Source of the DNA: DATJGR01 sp041739525
GTDB taxonomy: Bacteria > Pseudomonadota > Gammaproteobacteria > Pseudomonadales > Azotimanducaceae
Reading direction: 5' to 3'
Assembly: GCA_041739525.1 (NCBI GenBank)
Contig: JBGSNQ010000158.1
Location: 186,001 to 250,000, forward strand
Length of the DNA: 64,000 nucleotides
Below the pieces are notes generated by a model. That model saw only the letters and a program-made list of their open reading frames with translations, had not been told where the DNA came from and ran no database searches. The translations under genes were made by a program, and so were the position numbers. This document shows positions 1 through 9,018 of this stretch, in pieces; within the stretch, counting starts at the first letter, position 1, and every line of letters begins with the position of its first letter.

Positions 1-1
1 G

Positions 2-1495
2 CAACGGTTCCAGCCACAACTCGCGGTATTGATGGAGAAACGCGTCGCGTTCCAGGCGCGAATGGACGCGGGCGAGTTGCCCGACTTTCTGCCTGAAACG
101 AAGGGGATCCGCGAAGGCGACTGGAAGGTAGCCGGCATCCCTCAAGACCTGCTCGATCGCCGAGTGGAGATCACCGGCCCCGTCGATCGCAAAATGATCA
201 TCAACGCGCTCAATGCGAACGTCCGCGTGTTCATGGCGGACTTCGAAGATTCGTTGGCGCCCACATGGGAAAACGTCGTTGAAGGTCAGATCAATCTGCG
301 CGACGCAAACCTGCGCACGATCGACTTCACGAACCCCGACGGGCGCAAGTACACATTGAAGGCGCAGCCCGCGGTACTCATCGCCCGCGTCCGCGGGCTT
401 CACCTGAGTGAAAAGCACGTCGGTTGGAGCGGCGGCGAACGAATCCCCGGATGCCTGTTCGATTTTGGTTTGTACTTCTTCCACAACTATCAGACGCGCC
501 GCGCCGCCAGCACCGGCGTCTACTACTACATGCCGAAGATCCAGAGCCACGAAGAAGCTGCGTGGTGGGATTCGGTGTTCACCTACACCGAACACCGGTT
601 CAACGTTCCTGTTGGCACGATCAAGGCAACGTTCCTCATAGAGACTTTGCCTGCCGCATTCCAGATGGACGAAATCCTGTACGCCTTGCGCAATCACGCT
701 GTGGCGCTCAACTGCGGACGCTGGGACTACATCTTCAGCTACATCAAAACACTGCGAAAACACCCGGATCGCGTATTGCCCGATCGGCAGGCGCTGACGA
801 TGGACAAGCCGTTCCTCAACGCCTATTCGCGGCTGCTCATTCGCACCTGTCACCGCCGCGGAGCGCTCGCGATGGGCGGCATGGCGGCGTTCATTCCAAG
901 CAAGGACCCGAAGCAGAACGAAGTTGTCGCCGCGAAAGTGCACGCCGACAAAACTCTGGAAGCAACCAACGGACACGATGGCACCTGGGTGGCGCATCCC
1001 GGACTCGCCGATCTAGCGATGGAGGTGTTCGACCGGCACATCCCGCAAGGTCACTCCAACCAGCTCGATGTGTCGCGCAATCAGGACGCGCCCATCAAAG
1101 CAGCGGACCTTTTGGCCGTGCCCGCCGGCGATCGCACCGAAGCGGGCATGCGCACCAACATCCGCGTGTCGATTCAGTACATCGAGGCGTGGATCTCGGG
1201 TACAGGATGCGTTCCGGTTTACGGACTCATGGAAGATGCCGCAACGGTCGAGATCTCACGCGCGTCGATCTGGCAGTGGATCCAGAACGGCAAGCAACTC
1301 ACCAACGGCAAGACCGTGACCAAGGCTCTCTTCCGGGAGCTGTTGAATGAAGAACTGCAGGTGGTCCGCGACGAGGTCGGTGAAGCGCGATATCAGGACG
1401 GGCGCTTCCGTGAAGCCGCCGAGATGATGGATCGACTCACTACCGGGGACGAACTGGCGGACTTCCTCACCCTGCCCGCCTATGAGGTGCTATAG
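2..1495 (+). CDS. aceB: Malate synthase A (5' end outside window)
   Basis: Condenses glyoxylate with acetyl-CoA to malate, the second step of the glyoxylate shunt in the cytoplasm. The frame is open from base 2, and the residues before the first ATG (base 32) still align with family members, so the gene starts upstream; roughly 35 N-terminal residues appear to be missing compared with the usual length of about 530. The signature region around LNCGRWDYIF, the segment RVRGLHL and the catalytic-region motif GLMEDAA are all visible, and the C-terminus DFLTLPAYEVL is complete. The isocitrate lyase gene follows 106 bases downstream on the same strand, giving an aceB-aceA pair that is probably co-regulated. 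No frameshift is seen. Confidence 0.95.
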   Translation, partial: QRFQPQLAVLMEKRVAFQARMDAGELPDFLPETKGIREGDWKVAGIPQDLLDRRVEITGPVDRKMIINALNANVRVFMADFEDSLAPTWENVVEGQINLRDANLRTIDFTNPDGRKYTLKAQPAVLIARVRGLHLSEKHVGWSGGERIPGCLFDFGLYFFHNYQTRRAASTGVYYYMPKIQSHEEAAWWDSVFTYTEHRFNVPVGTIKATFLIETLPAAFQMDEILYALRNHAVALNCGRWDYIFSYIKTLRKHPDRVLPDRQALTMDKPFLNAYSRLLIRTCHRRGALAMGGMAAFIPSKDPKQNEVVAAKVHADKTLEATNGHDGTWVAHPGLADLAMEVFDRHIPQGHSNQLDVSRNQDAPIKAADLLAVPAGDRTEAGMRTNIRVSIQYIEAWISGTGCVPVYGLMEDAATVEISRASIWQWIQNGKQLTNGKTVTKALFRELLNEELQVVRDEVGEARYQDGRFREAAEMMDRLTTGDELADFLTLPAYEVL

Positions 1496-1601
1496 CCGGA
1501 CCCATTCCAACGAGGCAACTGTTAGTTTTCATCGTTTCACTTTTCTTTCCAATCGCGGCCTCTAGAATCGCCGGCTCCACCGCTAACTCAGAGGGACACC
1601 C

Positions 1602-2915
1602 ATGGCGCTCCACTTCGTTCCACGCAAACCGCGCGCAGAGCAGATCAAAGAGCTCGAAGCGGAATGGAAAAAGAACCCGCGCTGGAAAGGCGTAAAACGC
1701 GGCTACCAAGCCAAAGACGTCGTGAAACTTCGCGGCACGATTCCGCATCGTAGTGCGCTGGCAGCACACGGCGCCGACAAGCTGTGGGACCTGATGACCA
1801 AAGAGTCCTATGTGAACGCGCTTGGCGCGGTCACCGGTGGTCAAGCGGTGCAGCAGGTCAAGGCCGGAATCAGAGCAATCTACTGTTCGGGCTGGCAGGT
1901 GGCTGCGGACAACAACACGTCCGAGACGATGTATCCCGACCAGTCGTTGTACGCCGTGAACTCGGTGCCGACTCTCGTGAATCGCATCAACAACGCGTTC
2001 CGTCGCGCTGACGAAATTCAGTGGTCGAAGGGCGTCGACGACGGTATCGACTTCTATGCGCCCATCGTCGCCGACGCGGAAGCCGGCTTCGGCGGTGTTC
2101 TCAACGCATTCGAATTGATGAAAGCCATGATCGGCGCAGGTGCCGCCGGTGTGCACTTCGAAGACCAACTCGCTTCCGTGAAGAAATGTGGCCACATGGG
2201 TGGCAAGGTCCTCGTACCGACGTCCGAGGCCGTTCAGAAGCTGATCGCAGCGCGCCTTGCCGCAGACGTCTGCGACGTACCAACGATTCTGATGGCCCGC
2301 ACCGATGCGAACGCCGCCGACATGGTAACGACCGACATCGACGAATGGGACAAACCGTTCATCACCGGCGAACGCACATCGGAAGGCTTCTACAAGACGC
2401 GTGCAGGTCTCGATCAAGCGATCTCTCGCGGACTCGCATATGCGCCTTACGCTGATCTCATCTGGTGCGAAACTGCGGTGCCTTCGCTCGACGAAGCCAA
2501 ACGTTTCGCAGAGGCCATCAAGAAAGAACATCCGGACCAGATGCTGTCGTACAACTGCTCGCCGTCGTTCAACTGGCGCAAGAACCTCGACGACAAGACC
2601 ATCGCGAAGTTCCAACGCGAACTCGCCGCGATGGGCTACAAGTTCCAGTTCATCACCTTAGCCGGCATCCACTCCATGTGGTACAACATGTTCACTTTGA
2701 CCAAGGGATATGTTGAGCGGCAGATGTCCGCGTATGTCGAACTTCAGGAAGCGGAATTCGCCGCCGCGAAGGACGGCTACACATTCGTCAGTCACCAGCA
2801 GGAAGTCGGCACCGGTTACTTCGATGACGTTGCGCAGGTGATTCAGGGCGGTCAGTCATCGGTGACTGCGCTGACCGGTTCCACAGAGGAAGCGCAGTTT
2901 CACAAGGCGCACTGA
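1602..2915 (+). CDS. aceA: Isocitrate lyase
   Basis: Cleaves isocitrate to glyoxylate and succinate, opening the glyoxylate shunt. The protein has 437 residues, close to the 434 of E. coli AceA. The active-site loop KKCGHMGGK lies at residues 194-202, with catalytic Cys196; the metal-binding DAEAGFGG segment and the conserved YNCSPSFNW motif are present. The ATG is preceded by an AGAGGGA ribosome site. It sits directly after aceB and is followed by an intrinsic terminator. The shorter relative PrpB, which uses KRCGH, is encoded nearby on the other strand, so the two lyases are clearly distinguishable here. Confidence 0.97.
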   Translation: MALHFVPRKPRAEQIKELEAEWKKNPRWKGVKRGYQAKDVVKLRGTIPHRSALAAHGADKLWDLMTKESYVNALGAVTGGQAVQQVKAGIRAIYCSGWQVAADNNTSETMYPDQSLYAVNSVPTLVNRINNAFRRADEIQWSKGVDDGIDFYAPIVADAEAGFGGVLNAFELMKAMIGAGAAGVHFEDQLASVKKCGHMGGKVLVPTSEAVQKLIAARLAADVCDVPTILMARTDANAADMVTTDIDEWDKPFITGERTSEGFYKTRAGLDQAISRGLAYAPYADLIWCETAVPSLDEAKRFAEAIKKEHPDQMLSYNCSPSFNWRKNLDDKTIAKFQRELAAMGYKFQFITLAGIHSMWYNMFTLTKGYVERQMSAYVELQEAEFAAAKDGYTFVSHQQEVGTGYFDDVAQVIQGGQSSVTALTGSTEEAQFHKAH

Positions 2916-2928
2916 GCAAGGCAGAAAG

Positions 2929-2957
2929 AAAAAGGGCGGCATCAGCCGCCCTTTTTT
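2929..2957. terminator. Intrinsic terminator between convergent aceA and prpD
   Basis: A perfect GGGCGGC / GCCGCCC stem with an ATCA loop (2934-2951) is flanked by an A-run on the left and a T-run on the right. It can therefore act for aceA on the plus strand and, through the A-run, for the prp operon on the minus strand. Confidence 0.9.
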
Positions 2958-2975
2958 TACGAACGAAGAAACGGC

Positions 2976-4421
2976 TCAGATGACCAACAGTTCCATGAAC
3001 TCGTTCACCGGCATCGTCTCCAGCCGCTTCTGATCCTTCGCGAGTTCGAATACCTGCGCGGTGCGACGCGACGGGAACCGCGTCAGGAGATTGCGCCGGA
3101 ATTTCTCTTCGAGAATCGGAATACCTTCCTTGCGACGGCGACGGTGCCCAATCGGATACTCCACGACGACCTTCTCCGTCTTCGTGCCATCTTTGAAGAA
3201 CACCTGAATCGCATTGGCAATCGAGCGCTTGTCCGGCTCGTGATACTCGCGGCTATAGCGCGCGTCTTCCTCGATCACCATCAGATCGCGAATCTGGTCG
3301 ACCCTCGGGTCCGCCGCCACGTCGTCTTCATAGTCTTCCGCGACCAGGTTGCCCTTCAGCAAGCCGATCGCTGCCATGTACTGCAGGCAGTGATCGCGGT
3401 CGGCCGGATTGTTCAGCGTTCCGGTCTTGCTGATGATACGGATCGCCGACTCATGCGTCGTCATCACGATTTTGTCGATCTGATCCAATCGACCGGTTAC
3501 CTGCGGATGTAACGTCACGGCCGCCTCAACGGCAGTTTGCGCATGGAATTCCGCAGGGAACGAGATTTTGAACAGAACGTTCTCCATCACGTAGGAACCG
3601 TAATCGCGCTGGAACTTGAACGGCTGCCCCTTGAACGAAACGTCGTAGAAGCCCCATTTCGGCGCCGTCAGCGCGCTGGGGTAACCGATCTCGCCCTTGA
3701 GCACCAGCATCGCGAGACGAACAGCTCGGCTAGTGGCATCGCCCGCTGCCCACGACTTGCGAGGACCGGCGTTCGGGGCGTGGCGATATGTGCGCAACGA
3801 AGAACCGTCGATCCAGGCGTGCGAAAGCGCGTCGACGATCTGATCGCGAGTACCACCGAGCAATTGCGTTACCACCGCAGTGGATGCGACACGAACCAGC
3901 AGCACGTGATCGAGTCCGACGCGGTTGAAGCTGTTCTCCAGCGCAAGGCAACCTTGAATCTCATGCGCCTTGATCATCGCGGTGAGCACGTCGCGCATCA
4001 CGAGCGGCTTCCTGCCGGCGGCGACGTTCGTACGGCTGACATAGTCCGCAACCGCAAGGATGCCACCGAGGTTGTCGGACGGGTGTCCCCATTCCGCAGC
4101 GAGCCACGTGTCGTTGAAATCGAGCCACCGAATCATGCAGCCGATGTCCCATGCCGCTTTTACGGGGTCGAGCTCGAACTGCGTGCCCGGAACGCGTGCG
4201 CCGTTTAGCACCGTCGTTCCGCTCACGATCGGACCGAGGTGCTTGCTGCATTCCGGAAAACGCTGCGCGAGAAATCCACATCCCAACGTATCAATCAGGC
4301 AGTTGCGCGCCGTGTCATAGGCTTCGCTGCTCTTGATCTGGAACCCAGTCACATAATCGGCAATGGCAACCAGTTCCTTGTCCGGGTTGGGCCGTACGTT
4401 GAGGTCTACGTTTGCACTCAT
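2976..4421 (-). CDS. prpD: 2-methylcitrate dehydratase
   Basis: Dehydrates 2-methylcitrate to 2-methyl-cis-aconitate in the methylcitrate cycle for propionyl-CoA use. It has 481 residues, matching the enteric-type PrpD (about 483) of the MmgE/PrpD family; this is the iron-sulfur-independent enzyme rather than AcnD with PrpF. Recognisable segments include RWLDFNDTW, the GHPSDN region and the LENSFNRVGLDH block. The ATG at 4421 has AGGAGA upstream. It is the last gene of prpB-prpC-prpD, 18 bases after prpC, and ends before the shared terminator. Confidence 0.93.
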   Translation of the reverse strand: MSANVDLNVRPNPDKELVAIADYVTGFQIKSSEAYDTARNCLIDTLGCGFLAQRFPECSKHLGPIVSGTTVLNGARVPGTQFELDPVKAAWDIGCMIRWLDFNDTWLAAEWGHPSDNLGGILAVADYVSRTNVAAGRKPLVMRDVLTAMIKAHEIQGCLALENSFNRVGLDHVLLVRVASTAVVTQLLGGTRDQIVDALSHAWIDGSSLRTYRHAPNAGPRKSWAAGDATSRAVRLAMLVLKGEIGYPSALTAPKWGFYDVSFKGQPFKFQRDYGSYVMENVLFKISFPAEFHAQTAVEAAVTLHPQVTGRLDQIDKIVMTTHESAIRIISKTGTLNNPADRDHCLQYMAAIGLLKGNLVAEDYEDDVAADPRVDQIRDLMVIEEDARYSREYHEPDKRSIANAIQVFFKDGTKTEKVVVEYPIGHRRRRKEGIPILEEKFRRNLLTRFPSRRTAQVFELAKDQKRLETMPVNEFMELLVI

Positions 4422-4439
4422 GTCGCTCGTTTTCTCCTG

Positions 4440-5567
4440 TTATCGATCTGACACTTTGACGAAGGCGCGCGGCGCGGGACCGACATAGTCCGCGCTCGGG
4501 CGAATGATCCGATTGTTGGAACGCTGTTCCATGATGTGGGCCGTCCAGCCCGAGACTCGGGAGCATACGAAGATCGGCGTGAATAGCTTCGTGGGAATGC
4601 CCATGAAGTGGTAAGCGGACGCGTGGTAGAAGTCGGCGTTCGCGAACAGCTTCTTCTCGTCCCACATCGTCTTCTCGACTGCAGCGGAGACCGGGAACAA
4701 CACCTTGTCGCCGACGGATTTTGCCAGCTTCTCAGACCACTCCTTGATGATCGCGTTGCGCGGGTCGGACGTTGCGTAGATCGCGTGGCCGAATCCCATG
4801 ATCTTGTCCTTGCGCTCTAGCATTCCTTTGATGCCTGCCGCTGCATCGCTGGCCGAGCTGAACTTCTCGATCATGTCCATCGCTGCCTCGTTCGCACCGC
4901 CGTGCAGCGGGCCCCGCAGTGATCCGATGGCACCTGTCACGCACGAGTGCATGTCCGACAACGTTGAAGCGCAAACGCGCGCGGTGAAAGTGGACGCGTT
5001 GAACTCGTGCTCCGCATAGAGAATCAGCGATACATCCATTACGCGCTGGTGCAATTCGCTTGGGCTCCCATCGTGCAACAGATGCAGAAAATGCCCGGCG
5101 AGCGAATCCTCGTTGGTTTCCGTTTCAACACGCACGCCGTCGTGGCTGAAGCGGTACCAGTAGTTGATGATGCCCGGCAGCGTCGACAGCAGCCGGTCTG
5201 CCACATCCTGCTGTTGGCTGAAGTCCGCCTCCGGCTCGACATTGCCGAGAAACGAACAGCCGGTTCGCATCACGTCCATCGGGTGGGTGGTCTTCGGGAT
5301 TCTCTCCAGCACGTCCTTCACTGATTTCGGCAATACGCGAAGCTTCTTCAGCTTCGCCTTATACGCGTCGAGTTGCTTCTTGTTCGGCAGTTCGCCGTAC
5401 AGGATCAAGTACGCGACTTCCTCGAACGTGGCGCCGGCGGCGAGTTCCGAGATGTCGTAGCCGCGATACGTCAGACCTGTGCCGGTCTTACCAACCGTGC
5501 ACAGTGCGGTCTGGCCCGCGCTTTGTCCGCGCAGCCCCGCTCCAGTCAGTTTCTTGCCCTCCGCCAT
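4440..5567 (-). CDS. prpC: 2-methylcitrate synthase
   Basis: Condenses propionyl-CoA with oxaloacetate to 2-methylcitrate, the committed step of propionate catabolism. The 375-residue protein is a short citrate-synthase-fold enzyme, typical of PrpC and shorter than GltA. Conserved parts are the CLHGGAN-type segment (LHGGANEAAMDM), the catalytic-region motif GFGHAIYATSDPRN and the C-terminal GWTAHIMEQRSNNRIIRP. The start codon abuts the prpB stop codon with no spacer, so translation is probably coupled. A citrate synthase assignment is unlikely given the prpB and prpD neighbours. Confidence 0.95.
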   Translation of the reverse strand: MAEGKKLTGAGLRGQSAGQTALCTVGKTGTGLTYRGYDISELAAGATFEEVAYLILYGELPNKKQLDAYKAKLKKLRVLPKSVKDVLERIPKTTHPMDVMRTGCSFLGNVEPEADFSQQQDVADRLLSTLPGIINYWYRFSHDGVRVETETNEDSLAGHFLHLLHDGSPSELHQRVMDVSLILYAEHEFNASTFTARVCASTLSDMHSCVTGAIGSLRGPLHGGANEAAMDMIEKFSSASDAAAGIKGMLERKDKIMGFGHAIYATSDPRNAIIKEWSEKLAKSVGDKVLFPVSAAVEKTMWDEKKLFANADFYHASAYHFMGIPTKLFTPIFVCSRVSGWTAHIMEQRSNNRIIRPSADYVGPAPRAFVKVSDR

Positions 5568-6467
5568 TTACAGTGCCTCCCTCGACTCTTCGTTTTTGAA
5601 TAGCTCATCGAGCTTGCGCTCGTAGTCGTGATACCCCAGAAAGTCGTACAGATCCATGCGTGTCTGCATTGTGCCGACTACATTCTTCTGTGTACCTTCG
5701 GTGCGAATCGCACGATAGACATTCAACGCCGCCTGGCTAGCTGCGCGGAATGCCGACAGCGGATACAACGCCATTGCGATGCCGACGCTACCGAGCTCCT
5801 GCGTCGTAAACAGCGGCGTCTGCCCGAATTCGGTGATGTTCGCGAGTACCGGTACCTTTACAGAAGCAACGACGCGTTTGTACATGGACAGATCGGTCAT
5901 CGCCTCCGCGAAGATCGCATCAGCGCCCGCTTCGACAAACGCCGATACGCGTTCGAGCACTGCATCGAACCCATCAACGGCGAGCGCATCCGTTCGCGCC
6001 ATAACGATGAAGTCAGCGTCGATCTTTGCATCTACCGCAGCCTTGATGCGATCGGTCATCTCACTGATCGGGACGATCGCCTTGTTGGGACGGTGTCCGC
6101 AACGCTTCTGCGCAACTTGATCTTCAATATGAACAGCGGCTACGCCGGCGCGCGACATGGCCTTGATGGTTCGCGCAATGTTGAACGCCCCACCCCAGCC
6201 CGTGTCGATATCGACCAGCAAGGGCAAGCTCGAGGCACTGGTGATCCGGCGTACGTCTTCCAGCACGTCGTCGAGCGACGTCATGCCGAGATCGGGGAGT
6301 CCGAACGACGCATTCGCCACTCCGGCGCCGGACAAGTAAAGCGACTTGTAACCGACACGCTCGGCGAGCATTGCCGAATAGGCATTGATGGCGCCGACCA
6401 CTTGCAGCGGTCGCTCCTGCGCAATGGCGTCGCGCATTCGGCGTCCGGCGCTGGCTTGAATCGTCAT
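5568..6467 (-). CDS. prpB: 2-methylisocitrate lyase
   Basis: Splits 2-methylisocitrate into pyruvate and succinate, completing the methylcitrate cycle. The protein has 299 residues. The active-site loop KRCGHRPNK (residues 121-129) is the PrpB form of the isocitrate lyase superfamily motif, and the metal-binding acidic residues DID (86-88) and ED (115-116) are present. It is the first gene of the prpBCD operon. No prpR-type regulator lies next to it in this window; the intergenic DNA upstream holds two short inverted repeats. Confidence 0.95.
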   Translation of the reverse strand: MTIQASAGRRMRDAIAQERPLQVVGAINAYSAMLAERVGYKSLYLSGAGVANASFGLPDLGMTSLDDVLEDVRRITSASSLPLLVDIDTGWGGAFNIARTIKAMSRAGVAAVHIEDQVAQKRCGHRPNKAIVPISEMTDRIKAAVDAKIDADFIVMARTDALAVDGFDAVLERVSAFVEAGADAIFAEAMTDLSMYKRVVASVKVPVLANITEFGQTPLFTTQELGSVGIAMALYPLSAFRAASQAALNVYRAIRTEGTQKNVVGTMQTRMDLYDFLGYHDYERKLDELFKNEESREAL

Positions 6468-6553
6468 TCGTCTGGTTCTCCGTACTGATTACCGCGCGCC
6501 TCGTGTCGAATGCCGCGCTGGTGGGGTAACGCAATGAAGGCTTCGCCGGATTC

Positions 6554-6607
6554 TCCGACCCTGTCGGAAGCCGTGCCCATGATACGCTAACTGCAAATCG
6601 TGTTTGC
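6554..6607. promoter_or_regulatory. Inverted repeats upstream of prpB (possible operator)
   Basis: Between prpB and the pabB remnant lie TCCGAC-N3-GTCGGA (6554-6568) and GCAAA-N5-TTTGC (6593-6607). Their place upstream of the prp operon suggests regulator binding, but I recognise neither as a defined site. The 191-base gap holds no convincing gene. Confidence 0.25.
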
Positions 6608-6658
6608 GAGCGGAACAACGAACGCAGCCCGGTCGAACTCGCAGGCAACTCCCTTCCC

Positions 6659-7500
6659 ATGAATCGAATCCCCCTTCCCTACTGCATCGACGCTCCGTCG
6701 TTGTTCGAGCGCCTGCGCGATTTACCGGAGCCGGTATTTCTTCACCGCAGCGATCGGACATCCGCCGCGGGCCGTTACGACCTGATGGCAGCAGATCCGA
6801 TCCGATCAGTGGCCTTTCAGCATGGCGAACTGCGCGTGGGCGCAACCTCCATCCAAACCTCTCGACCATTGGATGAGTTACGCGCGCAGTTCCGAGATTA
6901 CGATTCAGCGGCTGCTCACTTTCGAACGGGGTTCGTCGGCTATTTCGGCTATGGATTGGAGCAAAAGTTGGAAGGCCTTCCTTCAAGTCCGATCGACGTT
7001 ACCGGGATGCCGATCCCTGTGCGGCGGAGACTACGTCTGGTCGGTGGTTACCGATCACGCCGCCAAAGCAACGGATCACTGGTATGACGACGAATACGAG
7101 CAAGCCGCGCAAGCGATCCTGCGGCGACTCGCGAACGAGGCGCCTACGTTTGCGAAGGATTCGATGCGGAAGAGCTCATCAGCCCGAATGCTGCCCGGCC
7201 GGCAGACGCGTCCAAGGTCGTTAGCACGTCGACGATCATCAGATTTTCAGCGCGGTCTTTTAGGCTACATTCGCGCGATGGAGATCATCAACGAGCTGGA
7301 GCCGGTCGCACGGTCGGTCTATGCCGGCAGCATCGGGTGCATCGACCGCGGCGGGTCGTTCGACACGAACATCACGATTCGTGCTCTGGTCTTCACGCCC
7401 TCGCAGTTCACGCATGGGGCGGCGGCGGGATTTTGGCGGACTCCTCGTCGGGACAGAAATGGCCGAAATAGACCACAAGATCGGTAAGTTGCTTCAGGCG
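6659..7500 (+). pseudogene. pabB: Decayed aminodeoxychorismate synthase component I (pabB)
   Basis: Intact PabB makes 4-amino-4-deoxychorismate for folate synthesis and is usually about 450 residues. Here the N-terminus is clear (LPYCIDAPSLFERLRDLPEP, then GRYDLMAADP and GFVGYFGYGLEQ), but the frame shifts near 7010-7020, after which GGDYVWSVVTDHAAKATDHW continues in another frame. Nearly all of the catalytic chorismate-binding core is missing. The C-terminal hallmark SVYAGSIGCIDRGGSFDTNI appears at about 7310-7370, then another frame change separates GGGILADSS from EMAEIDHKIGKLLQA. An internal deletion plus several frameshifts in one gene, with intact neighbours, indicates a true pseudogene rather than a sequencing error. 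The thrH 3' end overlaps its tail. Confidence 0.88.
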
Positions 7501-8099
7501 ACCGCGGGATTGGTTTCAAGCAGATCCTGTAGCGCTCGATAGCTCTCTGCGCGTGGGAATTGCGGATACTCCGACGCAACGGTTGGGGGACATCGATAGA
7601 AGAAACCGGCGTCGGCCTGGTCCAGCATCGGGATGTCATTGTAAGAGTCGCCGGCGGCAAGCACTCGATAACGCAGCGACTGAAACGCCTTGACCGACTG
7701 TCGCTTCGGATCGGGTTGCCTGATCCGATAGCCCTCGATGCGTCCGCGGACCACTTCAAGCTTATGGCACAGCAACATCGGCCACCCTAGCTTTGCCATC
7801 ATGGGCTGCGCGAATTCGTAGAACGTGTCTGAAACGATGGCCACCTGAAACCGCGTGCGCGCCCATTGTAGGAAGTTCACCGCTCCAGGCAGAGGTTCGA
7901 GCGTATCGATCACGGAGTGAATCGTCGCCAGATCGATTTGCTCCGCGTCCAGAATTCCCAGACGCAACCGCATCAGGTCGTCGTAAACGGGGATGTCGCG
8001 TGTGGTCTTGCGAAGTGCTTCGATCCCTGTCTTTTCCGCTACACCGATCCAAATTTCGGGAATGAGAACCCCTTCAAGATCGAGGCACAGAACATCCAT
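7494..8099 (-). CDS. thrH: ThrH: phosphoserine phosphatase / homoserine phosphotransferase
   Basis: A HAD-superfamily enzyme; the Pseudomonas protein dephosphorylates phosphoserine and can transfer the phosphate to homoserine. The product starts MDVLCLDLEGVLIPEIW, with the HAD nucleophile in DLEG (DxE rather than the usual DxD), as in ThrH. Motif II is in AIVSDTF and motif III/IV in AAGDSYNDIPML. The ATG at 8099 matches the family N-terminus; an upstream TTG at 8111 would add four residues and is less likely. It is 201 residues long and is read divergently from cysH. Confidence 0.88.
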   Translation of the reverse strand: MDVLCLDLEGVLIPEIWIGVAEKTGIEALRKTTRDIPVYDDLMRLRLGILDAEQIDLATIHSVIDTLEPLPGAVNFLQWARTRFQVAIVSDTFYEFAQPMMAKLGWPMLLCHKLEVVRGRIEGYRIRQPDPKRQSVKAFQSLRYRVLAAGDSYNDIPMLDQADAGFFYRCPPTVASEYPQFPRAESYRALQDLLETNPAVA

Positions 8100-8216
8100 C
8101 GGCCACTCCAACGTTTCACGGGAAACCCGTCCCGCGGCGCAAATCAGCGGCGATGTTAGATGACGGTTTCACCGTTGTAAGCATAGAAGTACAAAGTATT
8201 TTTGGCGGTCTAGGTA

Positions 8217-8249
8217 GGTTGTTAGTCTCCATCGCAAGTTCTAACAACC
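8217..8249. promoter_or_regulatory. Perfect 9-bp inverted repeat just upstream of cysH
   Basis: GGTTGTTAG (8217-8225) and CTAACAACC (8241-8249) form a perfect 9-bp dyad with a 15-base spacer, ending nine bases before the cysH ATG. No good Shine-Dalgarno sequence is visible in that interval. It could be an operator or an RNA hairpin acting on translation initiation; CysB, encoded nearby, is one possible but unproven partner. Confidence 0.45.
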
Positions 8250-8258
8250 GAGTTCGAT

Positions 8259-9014
8259 ATGGCTACCCGGTCGATCGAAACCAAGACGCAGGACAGTCTC
8301 GACGAACGCAACGCCGAATCGGTGATTGCAGACGCCTTCGAACGATTTGGTCCTGAGCAAATCGCGATCTCGTTCAGCGGCGCTGAAGACGTCGTGCTAA
8401 TCGACATCGCAACGAAGATCCGGCCCGACGTGCAGGTATTTTCTCTCGACACGGGTCGCCTGCATCCCGAGACCTACCGCTTCATCGAGCGGATTCGCGA
8501 TCACTACGACATTCGCATCGATCTTCTGATGCCCGATGCGCAGGACGTACAGGATTTGGTGAGCCGCAAAGGTCTTTTCAGCTTCTATCGCGACGGGCAT
8601 CAGGAATGCTGCTCGATCCGCAAGATCAAGCCACTGCGACGCCATCTGTCCGGCCTCGATGCATGGGTCACCGGGCAGCGCCGTGATCAGAGTGTCACTC
8701 GCGTCGACGTACCGCTCGAACAGGATGACGCAGCCTTCTCGACGATCGACCACCGCGTCGTCAAGTTCAATCCGTTAGCGGGCTGGACGTCGGAAGATGT
8801 CTGGGCGTATATCCGCGGTAACGACGTTCCGTACAACCCGCTGCACGACGCCGGCTTCATGAGCATCGGCTGCGAGCCGTGCACGCGCCCCGTAGGCCCT
8901 CATGAACACGAACGCAACGGCCGTTGGTGGTGGGAAGAGGCTGCCGGTAAAGAGTGCGGTCTTCACGCGCAGAACGTTCGCGCCGTGAAGTTCGTGGGCC
9001 ACAACGGTCACTGA
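8259..9014 (+). CDS. cysH: Adenylyl-sulfate (APS) reductase, CysH family
   Basis: Reduces activated sulfate to sulfite using thioredoxin. The 251-residue protein has the PAPS/APS reductase fold with SFSGAEDVVL near residue 39 and SLDTGRLHPET near residue 62. It carries the extra cysteine pairs CC (117-118) and CxxC (205, 208) that bind a [4Fe-4S] cluster in the APS-specific type, and the catalytic KECGLH (231-236). This argues for APS rather than PAPS as substrate. The thioredoxin-like gene follows after four bases and cysB lies just beyond, forming a sulfur-assimilation locus. Confidence 0.93.
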   Translation: MATRSIETKTQDSLDERNAESVIADAFERFGPEQIAISFSGAEDVVLIDIATKIRPDVQVFSLDTGRLHPETYRFIERIRDHYDIRIDLLMPDAQDVQDLVSRKGLFSFYRDGHQECCSIRKIKPLRRHLSGLDAWVTGQRRDQSVTRVDVPLEQDDAAFSTIDHRVVKFNPLAGWTSEDVWAYIRGNDVPYNPLHDAGFMSIGCEPCTRPVGPHEHERNGRWWWEEAAGKECGLHAQNVRAVKFVGHNGH

Positions 9015-9018
9015 GCAC

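Noticed and set aside
6659..7500. Sequencing or assembly error as the cause of the pabB frameshifts
   Set aside because: Besides frameshifts, most of the catalytic core is physically missing, and neighbouring genes have no errors; decay is the simpler reading.
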